A stretch of 5,627 nt of DNA from an uncultured Mailhella sp. (GCA_905192935.1 CAJJMX010000117.1:1-5627), one strand, 5' to 3'; counted from the stretch's first letter, positions 1-5,545 are shown. A program made the numbers and translations. The notes: a model not told the origin generated them from the letters alone.

Positions 1-405
1 CTGCTCGAAGCCGACGAACAGGAGAGCATGATTGACCGCTACCTTTCCCGCGGCGAACTTTTCGTGCTGTTCGACGACAAGGAGGAGCCCCGGGCCGTGG
101 CCGTGGTCACCAGAGAGGACGAAGGCGTGTATGAACTCAAGAATCTTGCCGTAGCCGCTCCCTTCCGCCGGCAGGGCCTCGGCAGACTCATGATCCGTTT
201 TCTGCTCGGTCGCTTCAGAGGAAGCGGCGTCATGCTCGTGGGCACGGGCGACAGCCCCATGACGCTGGACTTCTACAAAGCCTGCGGCTTTCGCTTCTCC
301 CATGTGGAAAAGGACTTCTTCGTGAAGAACTACGATCACCCCATAGTTGAAAACGGCAGAGTACTCCGGGACATGATATACCTCAGGCAGGAACTTCCGG
401 TCTGA
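1..405 (+). CDS. GNAT-family N-acetyltransferase, 5' end outside window
   Basis: This is the C-terminal part of a GCN5-related N-acetyltransferase, which transfers acetyl from acetyl-CoA to an amine on an unidentified substrate in the cytoplasm. The frame is open from base 1 and reads LLEADEQESMIDRYLSRGEL. That matches the usual N-terminal region of YvbK-like GNATs, in which a leucine/aspartate-rich strand precedes an (M/I)xxYLxRGE segment. The ATG at 28 is therefore probably internal, and the true start lies upstream. The acetyl-CoA pyrophosphate loop (motif A, R/Q-x-x-G-x-G/A) appears as RRQGLG, encoded at about 166-183. It is preceded by the beta4 strand YELKNLAVAAPFR and followed by a helix, and the later DFYKACGFRFSHV segment is the typical GNAT motif B. 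The gene ends at TGA 403-405 and converges on the regulator gene. No relationship to the other genes is evident. The family call is solid; the substrate is unknown. Confidence 0.88.
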   Translation: MLEADEQESMIDRYLSRGELFVLFDDKEEPRAVAVVTREDEGVYELKNLAVAAPFRRQGLGRLMIRFLLGRFRGSGVMLVGTGDSPMTLDFYKACGFRFSHVEKDFFVKNYDHPIVENGRVLRDMIYLRQELPV

Positions 406-463
406 GGACACGCCTTTTTCCGTCATCCTTTTCAGCCGGAAGGCATGTCCCCCTGCATTTTTT
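406..463 (+). terminator. Probable intrinsic terminator of the acetyltransferase gene
   Basis: Directly after the stop codon, GGACA (406-410) plus GCCTT (412-416) and CCG (420-422) pair with CGGAAGGC (437-444) and TGTCC (446-450). The stem has one mismatch (411/445) and a three-T bulge (417-419). A run of six T follows at 458-463. The stem is imperfect and the T-run starts eight bases after it, so strength is uncertain. The minus-strand copy has no T-run, so it should be weaker for the convergent regulator transcript. Confidence 0.5.
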
Positions 464-493
464 ACGGATGGACTGTCTGCAAAATGAAAGCCG

Positions 494-2113
494 TCAGTCT
501 TCGAGACTCTTCACGCTCTCCCAGGACAGGTTGAAGGAACGCAGATACTTGTTGAGTCTGGCGGTATCGTCATTGCTGCTCTTTCTGAGACGGGAACTTG
601 CAAAAAGCAGACGCCCCGCTTCGGAACGACGCTTGCATGACAGACACACTTCCAGCACTTTTTCCAGCTGCACCTTGTCGAAAAGATCGAGGTCCCGGTC
701 TATGAAATGCGCAGCCCGGGCAATGAGGGGAAACTCGATGCCCTCAAGCTTTTCGGTCCTTCGGCGCCAGAGGCCCCGCAGGTAGGCTATTTCCCTGTCC
801 ACGGTCTCCTTTGTGATGATGCCCTGAAACGCGAAGGTGTGCATGCGCTCCATGCTGCTTGCAAGCGTGCGGAAATTGCCGGGCCACGCGGCTTCGGGAG
901 AACAGGCGAATTCAAGATAGGCCTCCCGGGCTTCGGGCAGAAAGTCGGCAAAGATGCCGCGCTGCTCGGAAAGACGCTTGAGCTCATAGTCGATATTGGC
1001 CTCAATGTCTTCGGGGCGCTGCCGCAGGCTGGGCAGACGGAAATGCCACAGGTTGATGCGGGCAAAGAGATCCGTGCGGAACCGGCCGTTGCGGGCGTCG
1101 GCAAAAAGGTCGCGGTTGGTGGCCGTGATGAGCTGAAAGTTGCTGAACACGGGCTTGTCCGAACCGAAGGGGAAAAAACGCTTCTCCTCTATGGCCTTGA
1201 GCAGAAGCGCCTGTATGTCCATGCTCAGTTCCCCCACCTCGTCGAGAAACAGTATGCCCGAATGAGCCATGGCCAGCATGCCCTTGCGCTCCGAAGAAGC
1301 GCCGGTGAAGGCTCCGCGGACGTGCCCGAACAGCGCGGACATGGCCGAGTCGCCGCGGAAGGAGGCACAGTTCACCTCCACGAGAGGCCCGGTGACGAAA
1401 CCGGCCTGGAGTCTGAGCTCGTAGATGCGGCGCGCCATCTGCGTCTTGCCCGTTCCCGTGGCCCCGGAAAGCAGTATGGGCGCGGTGGAACGGCTGGCCA
1501 CGCGCTCTATGTCCTGCACGAGCTGATTGAATTCAGGATTCTTCGTCCGTATGCCGCCGCGCAGAATATCCTGCTGCGACTGCTTGCGCTGCTCTATGTC
1601 GCCTATCTTGGAGATCCAGTTGTTGATGGCGTTGTCGTATATCTGAATGGTGGAATGAATGCGGCCGAACCTGTCCTTGGAACTGCGCAGCTGTATGATG
1701 CGGCAGCGTATGCGCTTGATGTTCACGAGCATCATGATCATGAACGAATGCGCAAACATGTTGCCCGGCCCGAAATGCAGAAAATAGTCCTCATCCTCAT
1801 CCCTGAAGGGGAAGGAACTGAAAAAGGAATCAAAGAACAGATAGTTCTCCGCAAAGGACTGCGGAGAGAAGTTGCTCCTCGTGTCTATGACCACGGGCAC
1901 CACTTCCGTGTGCGGGGCAAGTTCCTCAAGGTCCTTCTGCAGGGCGCTCAGCCTGTCGCGCAGCGATGGCGGAATGAAGTAGTACAGCCGGTGAATGAAG
2001 AACTTCCGCACCTGCACAAGTTCAACCAGCGGTCTCCACAGCTTCCAGCGGGAATCGGCGTCGGCTATGTCGTGATCAATGGATATGGTGCTGAACACCA
2101 CGTTTTTTTTCAT
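494..2113 (-). CDS. rtcR: RtcR-family sigma-54-dependent activator with CARF-like sensor domain
   Basis: This is a 539-residue bacterial enhancer-binding protein, close in length and collinear throughout with E. coli RtcR (about 530 residues), the ligand-gated activator of the rtcBA RNA-repair operon. Residues 1 to about 180 form the CARF-like regulatory domain, with RWKLWRP at 22-28 and DYFLHFGPGN at 109-118. The AAA+ domain follows: Walker A GATGTGKT 217-224, sigma-54-contacting GAFTGA 267-272, Walker B GILFLDEVGE 286-295, sensor I around ATNRDL 331-336, arginine-finger region FRTDLFAR 345-352, and WPGNF 410-414. The C-terminal part (about 470-539) corresponds to the RtcR DNA-binding region. 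All ATPase motifs look intact, so it should remodel sigma-54 polymerase. The start is supported by GGAGG a few bases upstream. It differs from textbook RtcR in having no rtcB or rtcA beside it and in a changed ligand motif (HFGPGN where E. coli has HITTGT). It probably controls the divergent operon. The family call is very secure; the target and ligand are inferred. Confidence 0.93.
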   Translation of the reverse strand: MKKNVVFSTISIDHDIADADSRWKLWRPLVELVQVRKFFIHRLYYFIPPSLRDRLSALQKDLEELAPHTEVVPVVIDTRSNFSPQSFAENYLFFDSFFSSFPFRDEDEDYFLHFGPGNMFAHSFMIMMLVNIKRIRCRIIQLRSSKDRFGRIHSTIQIYDNAINNWISKIGDIEQRKQSQQDILRGGIRTKNPEFNQLVQDIERVASRSTAPILLSGATGTGKTQMARRIYELRLQAGFVTGPLVEVNCASFRGDSAMSALFGHVRGAFTGASSERKGMLAMAHSGILFLDEVGELSMDIQALLLKAIEEKRFFPFGSDKPVFSNFQLITATNRDLFADARNGRFRTDLFARINLWHFRLPSLRQRPEDIEANIDYELKRLSEQRGIFADFLPEAREAYLEFACSPEAAWPGNFRTLASSMERMHTFAFQGIITKETVDREIAYLRGLWRRRTEKLEGIEFPLIARAAHFIDRDLDLFDKVQLEKVLEVCLSCKRRSEAGRLLFASSRLRKSSNDDTARLNKYLRSFNLSWESVKSLED

Positions 2114-2153
2114 GAATCCTCCAGACCGGCACGCCTCTGTTCATGATCTTACA

Positions 2154-2171
2154 GCTGTTCCCCCGAACAGC
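2154..2171. promoter_or_regulatory. Perfect 7-bp-arm palindrome, candidate activator site or regulator-leader hairpin
   Basis: GCTGTTC (2154-2160) and GAACAGC (2165-2171) are perfect inverted copies separated by CCCC. The site lies 41 bp upstream of the regulator start codon and about 270 bp upstream of the expected operon start. Enhancer-binding proteins commonly bind such dyads at a distance, so it could be the RtcR-like protein's own upstream site. In the regulator mRNA it could instead form a leader hairpin. There is no direct evidence of which. Confidence 0.45.
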
Positions 2172-2271
2172 GGGACAAGGGCTCCCTATACCATAAATAA
2201 CGGAATTCGGGGAACCTCGATCCTCTGCTTGTCATAGTCTCCACAAACGGGCATTCACCACGTTTTCGGGG
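2161..2271. repeat. Three TTCGGGG copies, candidate recurring binding motif
   Basis: TTCGGGG occurs on the minus strand at 2161-2167, inside the palindrome, and on the plus strand at 2206-2212 and 2265-2271. The first two are flanked by dyad symmetry (TTC-N-GAA type: GTTC-CCCC-GAAC and TTC-GGG-GAA); the third keeps only one half. Three copies of a 7-mer in about 110 bp suggest a shared regulator site, but this was found by eye and without statistics. Confidence 0.35.
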
Positions 2272-2300
2272 TATTTTTCACATATTTTCCCAAAGAAGCA

Positions 2301-2324
2301 ATCATCAGAATATTATCTGATAAT
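2301..2324. repeat. Imperfect 24-bp palindrome
   Basis: ATCAGA (2304-2309) is inverted as TCTGAT (2316-2321) with a 6-bp A/T spacer. The symmetry extends outward to AT (2301-2302) and AT (2323-2324) across one mismatch. The centre lies about 123 bp upstream of the predicted operon start, which is within normal enhancer distance for a sigma-54 activator. It could be an operator for the RtcR-like protein or another factor. Confidence 0.35.
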
Positions 2325-2334
2325 CAAATAATTC
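2322..2334 (+). promoter_or_regulatory. Candidate IHF binding site
   Basis: AATCAAATAATTC matches the IHF consensus WATCAANNNNTTR at every defined position except the last. It sits about 100-115 bp upstream of the predicted start, inside AT-rich DNA between possible activator sites and the promoter. That is where IHF usually bends sigma-54-dependent promoters. IHF-like matches arise readily in AT-rich DNA. Confidence 0.4.
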
Positions 2335-2344
2335 TCTGAGAATT
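2330..2344. repeat. Perfect 15-bp palindrome AATTCTC-T-GAGAATT
   Basis: Two perfect 7-base arms surround a single central T. This is too tight for an RNA hairpin and lies upstream of the promoter, so a DNA operator for a dimeric protein is the more likely role. It overlaps the right edge of the IHF-like match, and its centre is about 99 bp upstream of the predicted transcription start. Confidence 0.4.
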
Positions 2345-2371
2345 CTGCATGCATCAGCGAGTATCTTTTGC

Positions 2372-2398
2372 AATAGCGTGAATTTATTACACGTTATT
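2372..2398. repeat. Inverted repeat just upstream of the sigma-54 promoter
   Basis: AATAGCGTG (2372-2380) and CACGTTATT (2390-2398) are inverted copies with one mismatch and a 9-bp A/T spacer. The repeat ends 11 bp before the -24 element. A protein bound here could block or assist polymerase or DNA looping, so it is a candidate operator. No family-specific motif is recognised. Confidence 0.4.
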
Positions 2399-2409
2399 TT
2401 TGCGCGATA

Positions 2410-2425
2410 TGGCACGCTTCTTGCT
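2410..2425 (+). promoter_or_regulatory. Sigma-54 (RpoN) promoter of the flavoprotein operon
   Basis: TGGCACGCTTCTTGCT matches the sigma-54 consensus TGGCACG-N4-TTGC(A/T) at every defined base. The invariant GG (2411-2412) and GC (2423-2424) have the correct 12-bp separation. Transcription should start near 2436, giving a leader of roughly 34 nt before the flavoprotein ATG. It points away from the adjacent RtcR-family activator, a class that works only with sigma-54, which strongly suggests that activator drives it. Confidence 0.9.
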
Positions 2426-2458
2426 CCTTTTTTGTCATGCAATCACGCATCTGTCACC

Positions 2459-2464
2459 AAGGAG
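2459..2464 (+). promoter_or_regulatory. Ribosome binding site that sets the flavoprotein start
   Basis: AAGGAG lies 5 bases before ATG 2470. The alternative in-frame ATG at 2437 has no Shine-Dalgarno sequence and falls at the predicted transcription start, so 2470 is the preferred initiation codon. Confidence 0.85.
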
Positions 2465-2469
2465 CATAT

Positions 2470-4131
2470 ATGAAATCCGTCAAACACGATTGGGGTACTC
2501 TTTACGAGACCGATGTGCTTATCCTCGGCACCGGAGCTTCCGGCATAGGCGCGGCCCTGAACTCGGCCGGCAAGGGACTCGACGTTCTCATGGTGGGCAA
2601 GGGCACGCTGGAAAGTTCCGGCTCCCTCGGCGGCGGCAACGACCACTTCATGGCCGTGCTCGACACCGACGAACCCTTTGACAACGAGGAAAGCTTCGTC
2701 AAGTTCTACATGAAGTCCGCCTTCGGCTACCGCGAGCGGCAGATACAGCAGTGGCACGATGCGCTCAAGCCCTGCGTGAAAATCCTTGAAGAATGCGGCG
2801 TGGAATTCCTGCGCCGGGAAGACGGCTTCTATTTCCGCTCCGTGGGCTTCGGTCAGCCCGGCGCGTGGTGGCTGCACATTCCCAACGGCAGAAAGATCAA
2901 GCGCGGCCTGGCAAAGCGCGTCCGCTCCCTGGGCGTGAAGGTGCTCGACAACTTCCAGATTACGAAGCTCTTCAAAAAGAACGGCAAGATCGCGGGCTGC
3001 ATGGGCTTCGACGTGCTTACCGGCGAAGTGTCGGCCATACGCTGCCGCACCGCGGTGAACAGTCTCGGCTGGCACGCCCAGCGCTGCACCAACAACTCCT
3101 CGCACAATCCCTACAACTGCTGGTTCACGCCCTTCACCACGGGCAGCTACTTCACCCTCGCCTACGACATCGGCGTGCCCATCGTGAACGCCGACATTTC
3201 CTGCCGCGGCACCATCCTTCCCAAGGGCTGGGGCGCTCCGGGCATGAACGGCATCAACAACATGGGCGGCCACGAGCTCAACGCCCTCGGCGAGCGCTTC
3301 ATGTTCAAGTACGACCCCATGGGTGAAAACGGCATCCGCCGCAACCAGATGATGGGCACCAACCAGCAGCAGGTGGAAGGCTACGGCCCGCCCTTCTACA
3401 TGGACATGCGTCATCTCAACGAACACGACGTGCATCATCTCCAGTACGTGCTCATGCCCGCCGACAAGGCCACCTATCTCGACTACTGCAAGGCCCGCGG
3501 CATCGAGTTCAGCAAGTATCCGCTGGAAGTGGAAGTGGGCGAACTCAGCCTCTCCGGCATGCTGCTTGCCGACGACAACCTGGAAACCCCGGTTCGCGGC
3601 CTGTACGCGGGCTGCAACTTCACGAGCTTCTCCGGCGCCATGTGCGGCGGCTTCGTGGCCGGCGGACACGCGGCTGAAAACGCTCCCTCGCTGGAGATGG
3701 CCGGTCCTTCGGAAGAGGAAATCCTCGCCGAATGCGACCGCATCCTCGCCCCGCTCCGCAATGAAAAGGGCACCATGAGCCACAGCGACTTCGAAGATCC
3801 CATCCGTCAGGTCATGGACTACTACGCCAAGTTCCGCCGCAACATGCCCGGCATGGCCGTGGCCCTCGACCGTCTGAACTTCATCAACGGCTACAGAGAC
3901 CGCGTGCACGCGAAGAACCTGCACGACCTCATGCGCATTCACGAGGCCTTCGAAATCCTCGAACTGTGCCGCATACACCTCGACGCCTGCATGCAGCGCA
4001 AGGAAAGCGGCCGCGGCATGTACGTTCTTACCGACTACCCCGAAAAGGACCCCGCTCTGGCCAAGGGCCTCGTGGTCACCAGGGGCGAGGAAGGCCCCGT
4101 CTTCTCCTGGCTCGAGCCTGCCGCAAAATAA
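2470..4131 (+). CDS. FAD-dependent oxidoreductase, AprA / fumarate-reductase flavoprotein family
   Basis: This is a 553-residue soluble flavoprotein of the succinate dehydrogenase/fumarate reductase/APS reductase alpha-subunit superfamily. It begins with the dinucleotide-binding fold VLILGTGASGIGAA (16-29; GxGxxG at 20-25), followed by SGSLGGGNDHF (50-60), where AprA proteins contact FAD and substrate. NCWFTPFTTGSYFT (from 216) and GPPFYMDM resemble AprA's WYPVWNAGSTYT and GPIYMDT. GLYAGC (377-382) with FSGAMCGGFVAGGHAA is the second FAD-contact region. The C-terminal helical domain ends with RKESGRG (510-516) and DYPEKD (522-527), the family signature. There is no Tat or Sec signal, so it should act in the cytoplasm. 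It is about 100 residues shorter than AprA, and by recalled alignment the APS-binding arginine is not conserved, so it is probably not APS reductase. The ferredoxin encoded next likely exchanges electrons with it. The substrate is unknown. Confidence 0.85.
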   Translation: MKSVKHDWGTLYETDVLILGTGASGIGAALNSAGKGLDVLMVGKGTLESSGSLGGGNDHFMAVLDTDEPFDNEESFVKFYMKSAFGYRERQIQQWHDALKPCVKILEECGVEFLRREDGFYFRSVGFGQPGAWWLHIPNGRKIKRGLAKRVRSLGVKVLDNFQITKLFKKNGKIAGCMGFDVLTGEVSAIRCRTAVNSLGWHAQRCTNNSSHNPYNCWFTPFTTGSYFTLAYDIGVPIVNADISCRGTILPKGWGAPGMNGINNMGGHELNALGERFMFKYDPMGENGIRRNQMMGTNQQQVEGYGPPFYMDMRHLNEHDVHHLQYVLMPADKATYLDYCKARGIEFSKYPLEVEVGELSLSGMLLADDNLETPVRGLYAGCNFTSFSGAMCGGFVAGGHAAENAPSLEMAGPSEEEILAECDRILAPLRNEKGTMSHSDFEDPIRQVMDYYAKFRRNMPGMAVALDRLNFINGYRDRVHAKNLHDLMRIHEAFEILELCRIHLDACMQRKESGRGMYVLTDYPEKDPALAKGLVVTRGEEGPVFSWLEPAAK

Positions 4132-4139
4132 CGACGCCA

Positions 4140-4167
4140 GGCCCGCGCTCTTCGGGGCGGCCGGGCC
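4140..4167 (+). repeat. Intercistronic hairpin with TTCG tetraloop
   Basis: GGCCCGCGCTC (4140-4150) pairs with GGGCG (4155-4159) and CGGGCC (4162-4167) around a TTCG loop, with a two-base bulge (4160-4161) and one G-U pair. The C(UUCG)G closing context forms an unusually stable RNA tetraloop. No T-run follows, so a transcript-stability or processing role is more likely than termination. Confidence 0.6.
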
Positions 4168-4177
4168 AGAAGCAAAC

Positions 4178-4201
4178 GTCCCGGACGGCACCGTCCGGGA
4201 C
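4178..4201 (+). repeat. Second intercistronic hairpin, perfect 11-bp arms
   Basis: GTCCCGGACGG (4178-4188) and CCGTCCGGGAC (4191-4201) are exact inverted copies separated by CA. In RNA this would be a 10-bp GC-rich stem with a four-base loop. It follows the TTCG hairpin by 10 bases and is not followed by T residues. Together the pair could protect the flavoprotein mRNA 3' end or reduce read-through, tuning the ratio of flavoprotein to downstream products. Confidence 0.65.
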
Positions 4202-4241
4202 GGGCAAAAGCCCACCAACACGCTAAACACTGGAGTTACTC

Positions 4242-4454
4242 ATGCCTCCCGTATTCCACGAAGATAAATGCATCCGCTGCGGCATGTGCGTCAGAGACTG
4301 CCCTGCCTACATCCTGGCCCTCGACAAGGAACACGACAAGACTCCTCACGTCATCGAGGAGTACAAACACGAATGCTGGCACTGCGGCAACTGCCGTATA
4401 AGCTGCCCCAAGGACGCCATATCCTTCGAGTTCCCGCTCTACACCCTCGTCTGA
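4242..4454 (+). CDS. Small 2x[4Fe-4S] ferredoxin, AprB-like
   Basis: This is a 70-residue electron-transfer protein with two classical cluster motifs, CxxCxxCxxxCP at C10/C13/C16/C20 and again at C45/C48/C51/C55. All eight ligands are present, predicting two [4Fe-4S] clusters. The stretch after the second motif (CPKDAISFEFPLYTLV) and the ECWHCGNC context resemble the beta subunit of APS reductase (CWECYCC...CPQQAID...DFVPLG). Here the protein stops at residue 70, whereas AprB continues to about 150, so it lacks AprB's C-terminal arm that wraps around the alpha subunit. GGAG (4232-4235) is well placed before the ATG. It lies 110 bp after the flavoprotein gene and 14 bp before the receptor gene, so it is almost certainly co-transcribed, and the flavoprotein is its likely partner. 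Fold and cofactors are secure; the partnership is inferred from order and from the AprA/AprB parallel. Confidence 0.93.
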   Translation: MPPVFHEDKCIRCGMCVRDCPAYILALDKEHDKTPHVIEEYKHECWHCGNCRISCPKDAISFEFPLYTLV

Positions 4455-4468
4455 CCGGAGGAAAACGC

Positions 4469-5545
4469 ATGAACAGGCTCTCTTCCCTTCTGCTCGGTGC
4501 CGTTCTGGCCCTCGCCACCGCCCTGCCCGCCAACGCCGCCGACTACGTGCTTTCCCTCAACCTGGCCATTCCGCCCGTGCACAACCGCTGGACCATGGCC
4601 ATCAAGCCCTGGGCCGACGAAATCACGAAACGCAGCGAAGGCCGCATCGTCATCGAACCCTACTTTGCGCAGGCCCTCAGCAAGCAGGCCGAAGTGGTGG
4701 AATCCGTACGCACGGGCGTGGCGGATCTCGGCGAAGCCACCTTCACCGTGGGCGGCCTCGGCCGCTATCCCTTCCATGAACAGATACTCAACCTCGTGCG
4801 GCCCAGTCTGTGCACCGTGGACGCGGCCAATCTCGTCCGCTCCCTGCACGAAAGCTTCCCCAAGGAAGCCATGCAGGACGTGGAAGGCACGCATCTGCTC
4901 TTCGTGGAAGGCCATACCATGGGCATGCTCATCGGCACGCGCGACAAGCCCGTGAAGAGCCTTGAAGACCTCAAGGGCATGAAGATCGGCGTGTCCGGCG
5001 GCGGCATTCGTCTGGAACGCGCCCGCGCCCTCGGCGCCACCGTGGTGGGCGTTTCCCTGCCCGACATGTACATGTCGCTGGAAAAGGGCGTCATCGACGG
5101 CGCCGTGGTGGACTGCGAAGTGCTCGTTTCCCGCAAGCTCGGCGACATCATCAAGAATCTCACCCTCGTGAACCTCGGCGGCTCGGTGTTCTACTGCGTC
5201 ATGAACAAGGACACCTACGACAGCATGCCGCCCGACCTTCAGAAGATCATCGACGACGTGTCGCGCGAATACGCGCCCAAGCTGTTCAGCGATTTCTGGA
5301 ACGACATGCAGTACAACAGCCTTGAACGCTGGCAGAAGGAACAGGGCGGCAAGCTCTTCATGCTTTCCGACGCCGACTACGCCAAGGCCGACGCCCTCGC
5401 CGAACCCACCTACAAGGAATGGGTGGAGTTCACCAAGGACAAGGGACTTCCCGCCGAAGCCATTCTTGCCAAGTTCCGCGAACTCGAAAAGCGCGACATG
5501 ACCCCCTGGGCCCAGTCCCGCGCCGCAAAGTACGTGGAAAAGTAA
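4469..5545 (+). CDS. dctP: TRAP transporter solute-binding protein, DctP family
   Basis: This is a 358-residue periplasmic receptor of the tripartite ATP-independent periplasmic transporter family, which binds a solute and delivers it to a DctQ/DctM permease. A Sec signal peptide is clear: NR, then a hydrophobic core at 4-19 and an ANA-AD cleavage site after A23. Family landmarks include the N-terminal strand with WADEITKRSEGRIVIEPY, LEDLKGMKI (about 165-173), LGATVVGVSLPDMYMSLEKGVIDG (188-211) and the late DTYDSMPPDLQKIIDDV helix. ATG 4469 is chosen because GGAGG lies at 4457-4461 and the signal peptide begins there; the frame is open further upstream but overlaps the ferredoxin gene. The arginine that clamps the ligand carboxylate in SiaP-type receptors (KxRV) is replaced by glycine in KIGV (G174), hinting at a non-standard ligand. 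No permease genes lie in the window. The symbol denotes family, not C4-dicarboxylate specificity. Confidence 0.92.
   Translation: MNRLSSLLLGAVLALATALPANAADYVLSLNLAIPPVHNRWTMAIKPWADEITKRSEGRIVIEPYFAQALSKQAEVVESVRTGVADLGEATFTVGGLGRYPFHEQILNLVRPSLCTVDAANLVRSLHESFPKEAMQDVEGTHLLFVEGHTMGMLIGTRDKPVKSLEDLKGMKIGVSGGGIRLERARALGATVVGVSLPDMYMSLEKGVIDGAVVDCEVLVSRKLGDIIKNLTLVNLGGSVFYCVMNKDTYDSMPPDLQKIIDDVSREYAPKLFSDFWNDMQYNSLERWQKEQGGKLFMLSDADYAKADALAEPTYKEWVEFTKDKGLPAEAILAKFRELEKRDMTPWAQSRAAKYVEK

Larger units (their letters stand above)
2114..2469. other. Divergent intergenic control region
   Basis: This 356-bp stretch has no credible gene and separates the regulator from the operon it faces. The half nearest the operon (about 2270-2410) is clearly richer in A and T than the surrounding genes, as expected for a bendable enhancer-promoter region. 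It holds a sigma-54 promoter, an IHF-like site, four inverted repeats and three TTCGGGG copies, described separately. On the minus strand a weak TATGGT/TATAGG-like -10 element lies around 2185-2197 and could serve the regulator gene, but I see no convincing -35 box. Confidence 0.8.

Noticed and set aside
28..30. ATG 28 as the true start of the acetyltransferase
   Set aside because: The frame stays open to base 1, the upstream residues fit the usual GNAT N-terminus, and no ribosome site of normal spacing is convincing, so the gene is treated as running in from outside the window.
494..2113. CARF domain as a sign of a type III CRISPR system
   Set aside because: There are no CRISPR repeats, Cas genes or effector nuclease domains. 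The CARF-like domain is fused to a sigma-54 ATPase as in RtcR, which is not CRISPR-linked.
707..2146. Long open frame (479 codons) on the plus strand opposite the regulator gene
   Set aside because: It is an antisense shadow. The minus-strand frame encodes a complete RtcR-family protein with every AAA+ motif, while the plus translation has no recognisable domain, no proper ribosome site and a skewed composition.
2346..2353. 8-bp palindrome TGCATGCA
   Set aside because: It is short and common by chance, with no flanking symmetry or recurrence in the region.
2437..2469. Upstream in-frame ATG that would extend the flavoprotein by 11 residues
   Set aside because: It coincides with the predicted sigma-54 transcription start and has no Shine-Dalgarno sequence, whereas ATG 2470 has AAGGAG 5 bases upstream.
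2443..4230. 595-codon open frame antisense to the flavoprotein
   Set aside because: Its His/Ala/Val/Glu-rich translation is typical of the reverse complement of GC-rich codon usage, and it spans the operon promoter side and hairpins without any motif. The plus-strand flavoprotein explains the region.
4268..4468. N-terminal extension of the receptor reading frame
   Set aside because: It overlaps the ferredoxin gene in another frame, is Arg/Pro/His rich and would bury the clear signal peptide that begins at 4469.
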